Source: Berkiella sp964606325 (GTDB taxonomy: Bacteria; Pseudomonadota; Gammaproteobacteria; Berkiellales; Berkiellaceae). Taken from it: 64,000 nucleotides of DNA. Below the pieces are notes generated by a model that saw only the letters and a program-made list of their open reading frames with translations, did no database searches and had not been told where the DNA came from. The DNA is taken from NCBI GenBank assembly GCA_964606325.1, contig CAZSGE010000004.1, positions 62,001-126,000 of the forward strand, given 5' to 3'. This document shows, one piece after another, positions 14,763 to 23,062 of this stretch. Position numbers and translations under genes: made by a program. Numbering within the stretch: the stretch's first letter is position 1; the number at the start of each line of letters is the position of its first letter.

Positions 14763-16723
14763 GCTTTAAAGAAAGTCTTTAACTTTTCATTTTTCTTGAT
14801 AGGTGAATCGGCTGGTAACCCTTCATAGATGGTGCGAGCCGATTTTCCATCTTCACTTTTAAGATCTGCTTTCGCTTCTTTCTTCAATAACATCAAAGCA
14901 CGCTTTGGTTGCTGATGGGTTAAACTTAATTGTAAAGGCGTGTATTGTCTCTTTGGATCGAATTGGTCTATCGAGCCAGACATAAATGGATGCTCAAGCA
15001 GAAACTCAAATTCGCTCAATGTGCAAAAACCTGCAGCGGCGCGACGAAGTAATTTTCCATCTTGCTCTTGCGCTTGAATCGCCACATCGTCTGGTTTTTT
15101 ATTAATAACTTTGACAGGTGTTAACTTAACCTCTTTCTTTTGATTGCTTTTTTTAGCACTTGCTTTGTTTTTAGGCGCCGCTTTTGTTTTACTCAGTTTT
15201 AAGCTCTCTAGCTCTTTGACAAGCAGTTCGAGGTCCTGAGCTTCTTTTTCGCAATCAAGCTCATCATTTAAAATTCTATTCATCATTTCCATATAGCTTG
15301 GCGATTCGCTAGTGTTTTCTAAATGAGATTTTGCGCGATGAAAGGCATACTCAGCATAAAAACGATAATTACCTTCGAAAAGATCACTCATCACCAAGTT
15401 ATATTTTCGCATATAAAAATTAAAACGTTTCTTGGCATCTGCAGGATCTGGCTGTCTTTTAAGAAAATGCGCTTTGATAGATTCATGATCTGGCGCTAAA
15501 AGTAATGCTTTGTCGCCTAATGCACCGACATCAAACCAATTGACTTGTTTTAAGGTTGGAAACGCTTTTGTTTCTTGCTCAAAAGCATCATAAAAAATCG
15601 GTTGTGTCGTTTTAAACGCTTTATCATTTACTTGACTGACAGCAACAGATCTTAAGATGCCACTAAACAAATATGCATAAAAAGCACTACCATGGGCTGA
15701 TGATAGCATATTTGCTTGGCAGGCATGCAAGTCATACTGCATGGAAGCAGCATCTAAAGATGATCTTAAGGCAGCAAGAAAGTAGTATTGGGATATCCGA
15801 TTACCAGGGCTAACGTTAACCAATTCTAGTTTATCTGTTGTTGTGTTATATCTTGCGCTTAATAATTCAACCGGCCCAAAATCATGGTTCACATAAAATA
15901 AAAAATGATGTTCTGTTGTTACTCTCGTGTTAATGATTTTTTCTAGTTGAGTCTTTAATAAAACAAAAGTATCTAAATCAATCTGAAAAAGCATATTTGA
16001 ATCATGCCGATGGATGACAGCCATTTCACATGGCACACCAAACTGTTTTGCTCTTAAGTTTTTGCGCTCGATCAATTGCTTTAATTCACTGGGCAACAAG
16101 ATGAGTTCAGGATGGGCAACCAATTGCGATTGGTTGAGTGGTTTCGCTTTTAGTTGCGATAAGCTCTGGACTAATCTAAGACGAAGATCATGCCAAAAAT
16201 CACTGCCTAACTCAGGCAAATTGACCGATTCGAAAATAGTCATCCAATCAATACTTTTATCAATATACTGTTGTTTTAAATGATGGCTTTCAGTATTTTG
16301 AAGCGTTACCGCTGCGTTATAACCATATAACGTCGCCATTAACATTAAGAAGCCCATAGATTGATGATAGGCTTTTTCATTAAGCCCCATCAATGGCGCT
16401 CTATTTACCATAAAAAAGGTTACTAGCTCCGAAACCAGTGTACAACCTGTAACCTGGCGTGAATGGTTATCTTTTAATGCGTCAGGTTTGGATGCTTTTG
16501 AGCGATGTTTTGACGATTTTTCTAACTTAGAGATTGTCACTTCTATTTCGCTAGGATTAATTAAAATAGTTAATCCTGATATAACTTTAATATTAAAAAT
16601 AGCCGTTTCTACTGTCAGGCCGCTCGAAAAAGGTATCTTTCCAAACGTTTGAGTAATGATATTTAAATTCTGGACAAAATCTTTTATTTGCTCAGGTCTC
16701 AACGTTATTGGCGCATTTAACAT
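14759..16723 (-). CDS. Large orphan protein with ankyrin-like C-terminus, candidate effector
   Basis: This 654-residue soluble protein has no signal peptide. Residues about 555-640 look like two ankyrin-type repeats (TPLQLSLTHQQPKRALMLLKKEAK). Before that, about 505-545, is a Lys-rich linker (KNKASAKKSNQKKE). The central part contains a HHFLFYVNHD segment, then LELVNVSPGN, then CQANMLSSAHGSAFYAYLF. Its order and spacing loosely recall the His-Glu-Gln-Cys layout of YopJ-type acetyltransferases, but no Cys sits at the nucleophile position. That resemblance is weak. Ankyrin C-termini on orphan proteins are common in Legionella and Coxiella effectors. It neighbours two more ankyrin proteins. Confidence 0.6.
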   Translation of the reverse strand: MLNAPITLRPEQIKDFVQNLNIITQTFGKIPFSSGLTVETAIFNIKVISGLTILINPSEIEVTISKLEKSSKHRSKASKPDALKDNHSRQVTGCTLVSELVTFFMVNRAPLMGLNEKAYHQSMGFLMLMATLYGYNAAVTLQNTESHHLKQQYIDKSIDWMTIFESVNLPELGSDFWHDLRLRLVQSLSQLKAKPLNQSQLVAHPELILLPSELKQLIERKNLRAKQFGVPCEMAVIHRHDSNMLFQIDLDTFVLLKTQLEKIINTRVTTEHHFLFYVNHDFGPVELLSARYNTTTDKLELVNVSPGNRISQYYFLAALRSSLDAASMQYDLHACQANMLSSAHGSAFYAYLFSGILRSVAVSQVNDKAFKTTQPIFYDAFEQETKAFPTLKQVNWFDVGALGDKALLLAPDHESIKAHFLKRQPDPADAKKRFNFYMRKYNLVMSDLFEGNYRFYAEYAFHRAKSHLENTSESPSYMEMMNRILNDELDCEKEAQDLELLVKELESLKLSKTKAAPKNKASAKKSNQKKEVKLTPVKVINKKPDDVAIQAQEQDGKLLRRAAAGFCTLSEFEFLLEHPFMSGSIDQFDPKRQYTPLQLSLTHQQPKRALMLLKKEAKADLKSEDGKSARTIYEGLPADSPIKKNEKLKTFFKA

Positions 16724-16925
16724 GGTATATTTCTTGATAATGGAATGAAGTCGGCAAAATATCTTAGTTAGACTTTAAAAACAATTCATGAGATAACCAA
16801 TAAAACACCAAAAATTTGTCAACCACCCAACCTAAATATGCGTCCTGAGAAGCTAGTAAATTAGCTAGCATCAGTTCTCTTTCTCTGGCAAAATGCCAGG
16901 CAAACATTAAAATCTAAGGTCTACT

Positions 16926-17912
16926 ATGCAGCAAGGTTCTATCTCACTTTCACCCCAAGAAAGCCATGATCAAACTCAGATTGCCTTTACTGTTATCATG
17001 GCGGCAAGCGCCATGGTACTAAGTGCAGCGCTTCCTCTGATGACTTATCTTCTGTTAGCACTAGGTGCAATCAACTTATATCGTTCAATGAAGCTGTGGA
17101 CGGAGGATGCCAATCTTGCACAACCGCCCACTGTCGAGGCGCTCGATCCGCCCTCAAAAATGATTTTGGGTGGCGCAGTTGGGTTGCTTGGGATATTCAT
17201 TGTGCAATTAAATCCACTATCACAAGTAATTATCTGTACTTTTTTTGCTGGTGGATTAGCGGCTTTTTTTGTCCATGAATGTATTTATACATCTCAAAAA
17301 GCCTTAGATGCAGCCCTTCGAACTGCTGCCGAAAAAGGCGAACTTGAAAACGTTAACGCACTATTAAACAAACACGCCTCCCCCTTTGCCAAAGATAAAC
17401 AAGGCAATAATGCATTTTATTATGCGCAAAAAAATCGGCATGCAGATGTGCTCAGAACACTGGATGAGCAAGCTTTAAAAAAACCTCTTTCACTCAAAGG
17501 CGTATTAGCGACCGTAAAAGAATTTGTTAACGATGATGTCGCGCAAAAATGGCACCACCTTTACCATAGTATTAAAAATTGCATTCTTATTAATTCTAGA
17601 GAGCACCGCGCGCAATGCTATGAAGCGCTTAACGCGCTCTTTTATGCCCATGGCGCTCCGTTACAAACTTTTATCAATACAGGCGTTCTGTATATAAGAG
17701 AACAGCTCAATAACGCCCATCCAAAAGTACAACCTGTTGTTATGATTAATGCTGCGAAGGGAACACCGTCTACCCCAGCTCAAGCAGCATCACTACAATT
17801 TAGTCAGCCCAAAAGACGGTCGAAAAGAACAAATACCGCTCAAAGTGAGCCTGCACGAGAATCAACCGTTGCTGCCAGATTAAGAGAGAGAAAAACAAAA
17901 TCTAACCGATAA
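16926..17912 (+). CDS. Membrane protein with ankyrin repeats
   Basis: This is a 328-residue protein. Two hydrophobic hairpins lie near the N-terminus: about 17-50 (IAFTVIMAASAMVLSAALPL... LLLALGAINLY) and about 78-115 (MILGGAVGLLGIFIVQL ... FFAGGLAAFFV). An ankyrin-like pair follows at about 126-180 (ALRTAAEKGELENVNALLNK, then GNNAFYYAQKNRHADVL). The C-terminal 50 residues are basic and disordered (QPKRRSKRTNT ... LRERKTKSNR), resembling a nuclear-localisation-type cluster. AAGG precedes the ATG. Membrane hairpins plus ankyrin repeats fit an effector inserted into host membranes, but a bacterial inner-membrane role is equally allowed. It is divergent from the 654-residue protein and upstream of another ankyrin gene. 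Confidence 0.65.
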   Translation: MQQGSISLSPQESHDQTQIAFTVIMAASAMVLSAALPLMTYLLLALGAINLYRSMKLWTEDANLAQPPTVEALDPPSKMILGGAVGLLGIFIVQLNPLSQVIICTFFAGGLAAFFVHECIYTSQKALDAALRTAAEKGELENVNALLNKHASPFAKDKQGNNAFYYAQKNRHADVLRTLDEQALKKPLSLKGVLATVKEFVNDDVAQKWHHLYHSIKNCILINSREHRAQCYEALNALFYAHGAPLQTFINTGVLYIREQLNNAHPKVQPVVMINAAKGTPSTPAQAASLQFSQPKRRSKRTNTAQSEPARESTVAARLRERKTKSNR

Positions 17913-17996
17913 TTGGCGTCGTTTAAAGCACTGATTGGGCTACTTTAAAAAGAGAATAATAAGGTAAAATGGGCACATCGATAAGGAATGTAAAAC

Positions 17997-18407
17997 ATGA
18001 CTGTCCCTGTGCAAAATAGCGCTAAAATTATCCATTTCCCTGTACGGGGTGTTTTTAAAACCCCACACAAATGGGGCAGACGCCATTTTAGCCATCATGC
18101 GGATTTTAGCTTTGAGCAAGTAAAAGCCTTTCTTGCAAATCTCTTGCAAAATAACGTACCGGCAGTTGAACAAATATTGAACGAACATGGCAGTGAATTA
18201 GCCACAGTTTATGGAAATTACTTTAATTTACCCCTTCTCATTGCTGCAAAGCATGATAATGTCACGCTGGTGAATTTATTATTAGAAAATGGCGCTTGTC
18301 CGTATATGGCAAAGCATGATGTGCGGTTTAAATATCTGAATGCAAAAATGCAAAGCTATCTCAAAGCTATCACACGGTTTAAACAAGATATTTTTATAAA
18401 GATTTAA
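17997..18407 (+). CDS. Small ankyrin-repeat protein
   Basis: This 136-residue protein has one clear ankyrin repeat and flanking partial ones at about 55-105 (NLPLLIAAKHDNVTLVNLLLENGACPYMAK), preceded by VEQILNEHGSEL. The N-terminal 40 residues are basic and His-rich. There is no signal peptide. AAGGA lies upstream of the ATG. It follows the membrane ankyrin gene by 84 bases on the same strand and may be co-transcribed. It is too short for a full ankyrin domain, so it may need a partner or be a reduced relative of its neighbours. It ends at a hairpin shared with nusB. Confidence 0.65.
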   Translation: MTVPVQNSAKIIHFPVRGVFKTPHKWGRRHFSHHADFSFEQVKAFLANLLQNNVPAVEQILNEHGSELATVYGNYFNLPLLIAAKHDNVTLVNLLLENGACPYMAKHDVRFKYLNAKMQSYLKAITRFKQDIFIKI

Positions 18408-18446
18408 TTTGGGCTCAACGAAAACTTGGGGATTTTCATCTTTTCT

Positions 18447-18467
18447 TGGTTGGCGATTTGCCAACCA
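18447..18467. terminator. Hairpin between ankyrin gene and nusB
   Basis: A perfect 8-bp stem (tggttggc / gccaacca) with a 5-base loop sits between the convergent genes. Confidence 0.6.
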
Positions 18468-18479
18468 TAGATAATCTTA

Positions 18480-18944
18480 TTAAGAGCCAGCAAACTCTTT
18501 CATACGCAGTGTTGCAGCAGCTCTGTCTAATACACCATTAATAAATTTATGACTATCTTGAGCGCCAAATTGCTTGGCCAATAAAATAGCCTCATTGATA
18601 ATCACTTTATAAGGGATTTCTAGACGAACTTTAAGTTCATATATAGCGATCCATAAAATAGCATGCTCTATCGCGTGCACCTCTTCAATCGGTCTATCTA
18701 AGTGCGGCAAAATGAGCTCATCAAGAACACTTTTTTGCTCACTGATTTGCGTTAAAAGTTCATGCACATAATCTTTATCAAAGGTAAATTTAATTGTTTC
18801 AGAATGCTCAGAAACATCTTGAAAGGTGCCATCATGCAAATCTATTTCGATTTTACCAATAGACACCCCTGAAAGTTGCCACGCGTATAAACCCTGCAAA
18901 GCAGCCCATCTTGCGCCATGGCGACCGTGTACTTTTTTAGTCAT
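18480..18944 (-). CDS. nusB: Transcription antitermination factor NusB
   Basis: The 154-residue all-helical RNA-binding protein pairs with NusE (ribosomal S10) at boxA to promote antitermination of rRNA operons. The N-terminal R-x-x-A-L-Q-x-L-Y-A-W-Q signature is present (GARWAALQGLYAWQL). So is the C-terminal block PYKVIINEAILLAKQFG ... KFINGVLDRAA, typical of NusB. It is the last gene of the rib-nusB operon and overlaps the ribH stop by 8 bases, indicating translational coupling. Confidence 0.95.
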   Translation of the reverse strand: MTKKVHGRHGARWAALQGLYAWQLSGVSIGKIEIDLHDGTFQDVSEHSETIKFTFDKDYVHELLTQISEQKSVLDELILPHLDRPIEEVHAIEHAILWIAIYELKVRLEIPYKVIINEAILLAKQFGAQDSHKFINGVLDRAAATLRMKEFAGS

Positions 18945-19416
18945 TGATTTTGCCTAACAAATTAATCATTTCAAGTAATCCAATAGCGGCCTCAGAGCCT
19001 TTATTGCCAGCAGTTGAACCCGCTCTAGCAATCGCTTGTTCAATATTATGTGTCGCTAATACACCAAAGGTCATTGGAATATTTGTTGCAAGCTGCGCTT
19101 GCATAATGCCGCTTGCGCAAGGGCCAGCCACATAATCAAAGTGGGAAGTCTCGCCACGAATCACAACACCTAAGGTCACAATGCCCGCAAAGCGATTGGT
19201 TTTAGCAATATGCTGACAAGCGATAGGAATTTCATAAGCGCCAGGCACTCTAAAAACTTCAATCTTGTCATTTTTTATGCCATGTCGAACTAAAGCATCA
19301 ATGGCACCACTGACTAATCTATCGACAATGAATTCATTGAAACGTGAAGCCACAATCGCGATGGTTTTGCTGGGTGCTGTAAAATCACCACTTATTTCAC
19401 GCAATTTCAATTCCAT
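18937..19416 (-). CDS. ribH: 6,7-dimethyl-8-ribityllumazine synthase
   Basis: The 159-residue protein condenses 5-amino-6-ribitylamino-uracil with 3,4-dihydroxy-2-butanone 4-phosphate to lumazine. Family motifs are present: SRFNEFIVDRLVSGA (substrate loop), FRVPGAYEIP, TLGVVIRGETSHFDYV with the catalytic His, and FGVLATHNIEQA. The ATG at 19416 follows AGAGGA; the frame extends further upstream without support. Its start overlaps the ribB stop by 20 bases and its end overlaps nusB, so the three are translated as a coupled set. Confidence 0.95.
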   Translation of the reverse strand: MELKLREISGDFTAPSKTIAIVASRFNEFIVDRLVSGAIDALVRHGIKNDKIEVFRVPGAYEIPIACQHIAKTNRFAGIVTLGVVIRGETSHFDYVAGPCASGIMQAQLATNIPMTFGVLATHNIEQAIARAGSTAGNKGSEAAIGLLEMINLLGKIND

Positions 19417-20050
19417 AACTTTTCCTCTCTTTAGGTGTAGTCTCACGTTTTTGACGATAGGCAATTAATGATTCAATGGTCCCAAGTTTAAGCCCATGAC
19501 GCTCCACAAATTGCTCTAATTGAGCGCGACGGGCCATGGTACCATCTTCATTCATCACTTCACAAATCACGGCCGCTGGAAAGTGGCCTGCCAATTTGGC
19601 TAAATCGACACTGGCTTCAGTATGACCTTGGCGCGCTAAGACACCCTCTTCTTGTGCCATAATCGGAAATACGTGGCCCGGCATAGAAATATCACTAGGT
19701 TTTGCCAAAGGATTAATAGCAGTGAGAATAGTATGTGCTCTATCTTTGGCACAAATCCCAGTACTAACACCTTGGGATGCCTCAATAGACACCGTGAAAT
19801 TTGCCATAAAATTTGAATAACTATCTGGCACCATGAGCTTTAAATTTAACTGTTCGCAATGCGACTTTATCAATGGCAGACAGATAAGCCCACGCGCATG
19901 AGTAGCCATAAAATTAATATGCCACGCAGATATACTTTGTGCAGACATCACGATATCGCCTTCGTTTTCTCTACCCTCATCATCCATCATCACAACCATT
20001 TTGCCTTGGCGGATATCCTCGATAATGTCTTCAATTGCATGGATTGTCAT
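19397..20050 (-). CDS. ribB: 3,4-dihydroxy-2-butanone 4-phosphate synthase
   Basis: The 217-residue enzyme makes the four-carbon riboflavin precursor from ribulose 5-phosphate. Signature residues are present: DDEGRENEGD (metal and substrate acid loop, about 23-32), HARGLICLPL, and RQGHTEASVDLAKLAG. The length corresponds to RibB alone; unlike many Legionellales neighbours there is no fused GTP cyclohydrolase II (RibA) domain. Its ATG is adjacent to the ribD stop (3 bases apart) and it overlaps ribH. Confidence 0.95.
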   Translation of the reverse strand: MTIHAIEDIIEDIRQGKMVVMMDDEGRENEGDIVMSAQSISAWHINFMATHARGLICLPLIKSHCEQLNLKLMVPDSYSNFMANFTVSIEASQGVSTGICAKDRAHTILTAINPLAKPSDISMPGHVFPIMAQEEGVLARQGHTEASVDLAKLAGHFPAAVICEVMNEDGTMARRAQLEQFVERHGLKLGTIESLIAYRQKRETTPKERKSYGIEIA

Positions 20051-20052
20051 TG

Positions 20053-21156
20053 TTAAAACTCATCTTCTTTTAATTTCATGATCACAAACATATCTTTTTC
20101 AATTTTTTGAGTGTGTATAAACTCACCATTCAAACAATCACTCAGCTTTGTTAAACCAGGTATTGCTGCGAAAGACTTTGCTTCGCTCCCTAATATTTTA
20201 GGGGCAATATAAAGCAACAACTCGTCTATTAAGCCATCTTGTAACAGCGCCCCTACTAACGTTGGCCCCGCTTCGATGAGCACATCATTGATTTCTTTTT
20301 CACCCAGCCATTTTAGCAAAGCACTTAAATCCACTTTGCCATTTTTTTGTGGCAATATGATGATATCATCTTGTTCTGACATGTGAGGCTTTGCCGTTGT
20401 TGCAATCAGCGTTTTGCCACTTTGCTGAAAAATGGCTTTATCTCTTGGCACCCGATTACGGGAATCAATGACAACTCTTAACGGTTGTGTGAATAAAGTC
20501 GGGTCTGGTAGAAACGTCTCTATCTCTCTAACCGTTAAACGACAATCATCTTTAATTACAGTTTCGCTACCCGTGATTATCGCGCCACATTGAGCTCGCC
20601 ACTGTTGTACATGCAATCGCGAAGCGGGGCCCGTAATCCATTGACTTTCACCGCTTTGCATGGCCACTTTGCCATCCAAACTCATGCCTATTTTTGCTCT
20701 AACATAGGGAGCGCCTCGATTCATGCGAGCAAAAAAGCCTTTATTCAATTCTGTGGCTTCTTTCTCAAGCACCCCAATACTGACGTCGATCCCAGCATTA
20801 AGTAAGGCTTGGATACCTTTACCTTTCACTTGCGGGTTTGGATCAATATTAGCAATAACCACGCGTTTAATTTTTGCAGCTATCAAAGCATTAACACACG
20901 GATTAGTTTTACCTATATGCGAACAAGGTTCTAAAGTCACATAGCAAGTTGCGTCCTTACAATCAGCTAATTTCAACGCATTGATTTCAGCATGCTCAAA
21001 CCCTGCTTTCCAATGCAAGCCGCTCGCAATAACTTTTCCATCTTTCACCATCACGCAACCAACTCGTGGATTGGGATGGGTGCTATACTGGCCTTGTTTT
21101 GCTAGATCCAAAGCCATTTGCATAAAAACGATATCTTGCTCGTCAGACGACTTCAT
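20053..21156 (-). CDS. ribD: Bifunctional pyrimidine deaminase/reductase RibD
   Basis: The roughly 367-residue enzyme performs the second and third steps of riboflavin synthesis. The deaminase domain (1-145) has the zinc motif HAEINAL and PCSHIGKTNPC. The reductase domain (about 150-365) has GMSLDGKVAM, SGESQWITGP and VLIEAGPTLVGALL. The start is placed at the ATG at 21156 preceded by GAGGA; another ATG at 21168 is equally usable. Both lie inside the end of nrdR, so the two genes overlap. No riboflavin synthase gene (ribE) lies between ribD and ribB. Confidence 0.95.
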   Translation of the reverse strand: MKSSDEQDIVFMQMALDLAKQGQYSTHPNPRVGCVMVKDGKVIASGLHWKAGFEHAEINALKLADCKDATCYVTLEPCSHIGKTNPCVNALIAAKIKRVVIANIDPNPQVKGKGIQALLNAGIDVSIGVLEKEATELNKGFFARMNRGAPYVRAKIGMSLDGKVAMQSGESQWITGPASRLHVQQWRAQCGAIITGSETVIKDDCRLTVREIETFLPDPTLFTQPLRVVIDSRNRVPRDKAIFQQSGKTLIATTAKPHMSEQDDIIILPQKNGKVDLSALLKWLGEKEINDVLIEAGPTLVGALLQDGLIDELLLYIAPKILGSEAKSFAAIPGLTKLSDCLNGEFIHTQKIEKDMFVIMKLKEDEF

Positions 21157-21619
21157 TTTCCTCAACATTTTCCTGGCGTAGCCGTTGAATTTCTTCTTCG
21201 AATGCATGTACATCTTGAAAACGGCGATAAACTGACGCAAATCGCACATACGCGACATGATCAATTTGTCTTAATTCATCCATTATCCAATCGCCTAGTG
21301 CTTTAGTCTGAACTTCTCGCTCGCCAAAGGCACGAAGACGCCTTTTGATTCGGCTAATGGCCTCTTCAACGCGCTCCATGCTCACGGGGCGCTTTTCAAG
21401 TGCTCTTAAAAGCCCTTGACGTAATTTTTCTTCATTAAAAGCTTCTCTAGAAGCATCGCGCTTTACCATTCTGGGTAGCGTTAATTCGGCTACTTCATAG
21501 GTGGTAAATCGCTCTTGGCATTCTTCACATTCGCGACGACGACGCACTTGATCGCCCTCAGCGGCGAAACGTGAATCCTTTACGATGGTTTCTGTGCCAC
21601 CACAAAATGGACATCGCAT
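21143..21619 (-). CDS. nrdR: Transcriptional repressor NrdR
   Basis: The 158-residue regulator has an N-terminal zinc ribbon (C3-x2-C6 ... C31-x2-C34: MRCPFCGG ... CEECQERF) and an ATP-cone domain beginning near PRMVKRDASREAFNEEKL. It represses ribonucleotide reductase operons in response to nucleotide pools. Position between glyA and ribD is a standard gammaproteobacterial arrangement. The ribD start lies inside its end; glyA ends 20 bases upstream of its ATG. Confidence 0.95.
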   Translation of the reverse strand: MRCPFCGGTETIVKDSRFAAEGDQVRRRRECEECQERFTTYEVAELTLPRMVKRDASREAFNEEKLRQGLLRALEKRPVSMERVEEAISRIKRRLRAFGEREVQTKALGDWIMDELRQIDHVAYVRFASVYRRFQDVHAFEEEIQRLRQENVEENEVV

Positions 21620-21639
21620 AATCGTTTAAACTCCTTTTG

Positions 21640-22905
21640 TTACGATAAGGGCGGTCCGTAAACGGGAAATTTTTTACAAAGTGAAACCACTTCTTTTCTG
21701 ACACGTTCTTGAATACTGATATCATTGATGTTGTCTAATACATCACATATCCATGTGGCTAATAAATTTACTTCGGGTTCTTTGAAACCACGCGTGGTAA
21801 TCGCTGGGGTTCCAATTCTTAGACCACTAGTCACAAACGGCGAGCGTGGATCATTAGGGACCGTATTTTTGTTGACCGTGATATACGCATTCCCTAAAGC
21901 AGCATCTGCTTCTTTACCAGTGATGTTTTTATTAATCAAAGATACTAAAAAGAGATGATTTTCAGTGCCACCTGAAACAATCTCATATCCTCTTGCTTGT
22001 AAACCTTTCGCTAAATCTTTCGCATTTTTAATCACTTGTTTTTGGTATTGCACAAATTCAGGCTGCATGGCCTCTTTTAATGCCACCGCTTTAGCTGCAA
22101 TCACATGCATGAGCGGTCCCCCTTGGGAACCTGGAAACACCATGGAATTTATTTTCTTTTCTATATCAGGATTAGCTTTACCTAAAATAAGACCACCACG
22201 AGGACCACGTAAGGTTTTATGGGTGGTGGTGGTAGTGATATCGGCAATCGGTACAGGGTTTGGGTAAACACCTGCCGCCACAAGACCTGCCACATGTGCC
22301 ATATCCACTAAAAGATAAGCGCCAACGCTATCAGCAATGTTGCGAAAGCGTTGCCAATCAGCAACGCCTGAATAAGCCGAAAAACCTGCAACAATCATTT
22401 TAGGGCGATGTTCTTTTGCTAATGTCTCAACTTGTTCGTAATCGATCTCACCTGTTTCAGGGTTTAAACCATATTGAAACGCTTTGTATATTTTGCCAGA
22501 GAAATTCACTTTAGAACCATGGGTTAAGTGACCACCATGATCAAGGCTCATTCCTAATACAGTATCACCAGGTTCCAGTAAGGCCATATACACAGCAGCG
22601 TTCGCCTGTGATCCTGAGTGTGGCTGCACGTTAACAAAATCTGCATGGAAAATAGTTTTAGCTCGCTCAATGGCTAAACTCTCTGCCACATCGACGAATT
22701 CACAGCCGCCGTAATAGCGTTTGCCAGGATAGCCTTCGGCATATTTATTAGTGAGATCCGAGCCTTGTGCTTCTAGGACACGAGGGCTTGCGTAATTTTC
22801 AGAGGCAATAAGTTCAATGTGTTCTAACTGGCGTTTGGTCTCATTTTCAAGTGCAACGGCAAGTTCATCATCAAAACCTTTTATTTTCATCTCTTGGCTG
22901 AACAT
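21640..22905 (-). CDS. glyA: Serine hydroxymethyltransferase
   Basis: The 421-residue PLP enzyme converts serine and tetrahydrofolate to glycine and 5,10-methylene-THF, the main one-carbon source. The PLP lysine is in TTTTTHKTLRGPRGG. Other signatures are EAQGSDLTNKYAEGYPGKRYYGG, LSLDHGGHLTHGS-type sequence and SGLRIGTPAITTRGF. The length is normal. It is first in the minus-strand glyA-nrdR-ribD-ribB-ribH-nusB run and is divergent from ettA, with both promoters in the ~157-bp gap. Confidence 0.97.
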   Translation of the reverse strand: MFSQEMKIKGFDDELAVALENETKRQLEHIELIASENYASPRVLEAQGSDLTNKYAEGYPGKRYYGGCEFVDVAESLAIERAKTIFHADFVNVQPHSGSQANAAVYMALLEPGDTVLGMSLDHGGHLTHGSKVNFSGKIYKAFQYGLNPETGEIDYEQVETLAKEHRPKMIVAGFSAYSGVADWQRFRNIADSVGAYLLVDMAHVAGLVAAGVYPNPVPIADITTTTTHKTLRGPRGGLILGKANPDIEKKINSMVFPGSQGGPLMHVIAAKAVALKEAMQPEFVQYQKQVIKNAKDLAKGLQARGYEIVSGGTENHLFLVSLINKNITGKEADAALGNAYITVNKNTVPNDPRSPFVTSGLRIGTPAITTRGFKEPEVNLLATWICDVLDNINDISIQERVRKEVVSLCKKFPVYGPPLS

Positions 22906-23062
22906 AGCTTATTCCTCTTAATATAGTTGCGGACCATTGTAACTCAGCTGTATGTCCTCTCCCACCCTTGAACAGGCTTTGGCCGATAAAAATCCCTTAA
23001 GAATTGAATTAATGGCCTTGATGGGGTAGCGTGTACCACAATTGACAGCCCCGGGAGCCTCT

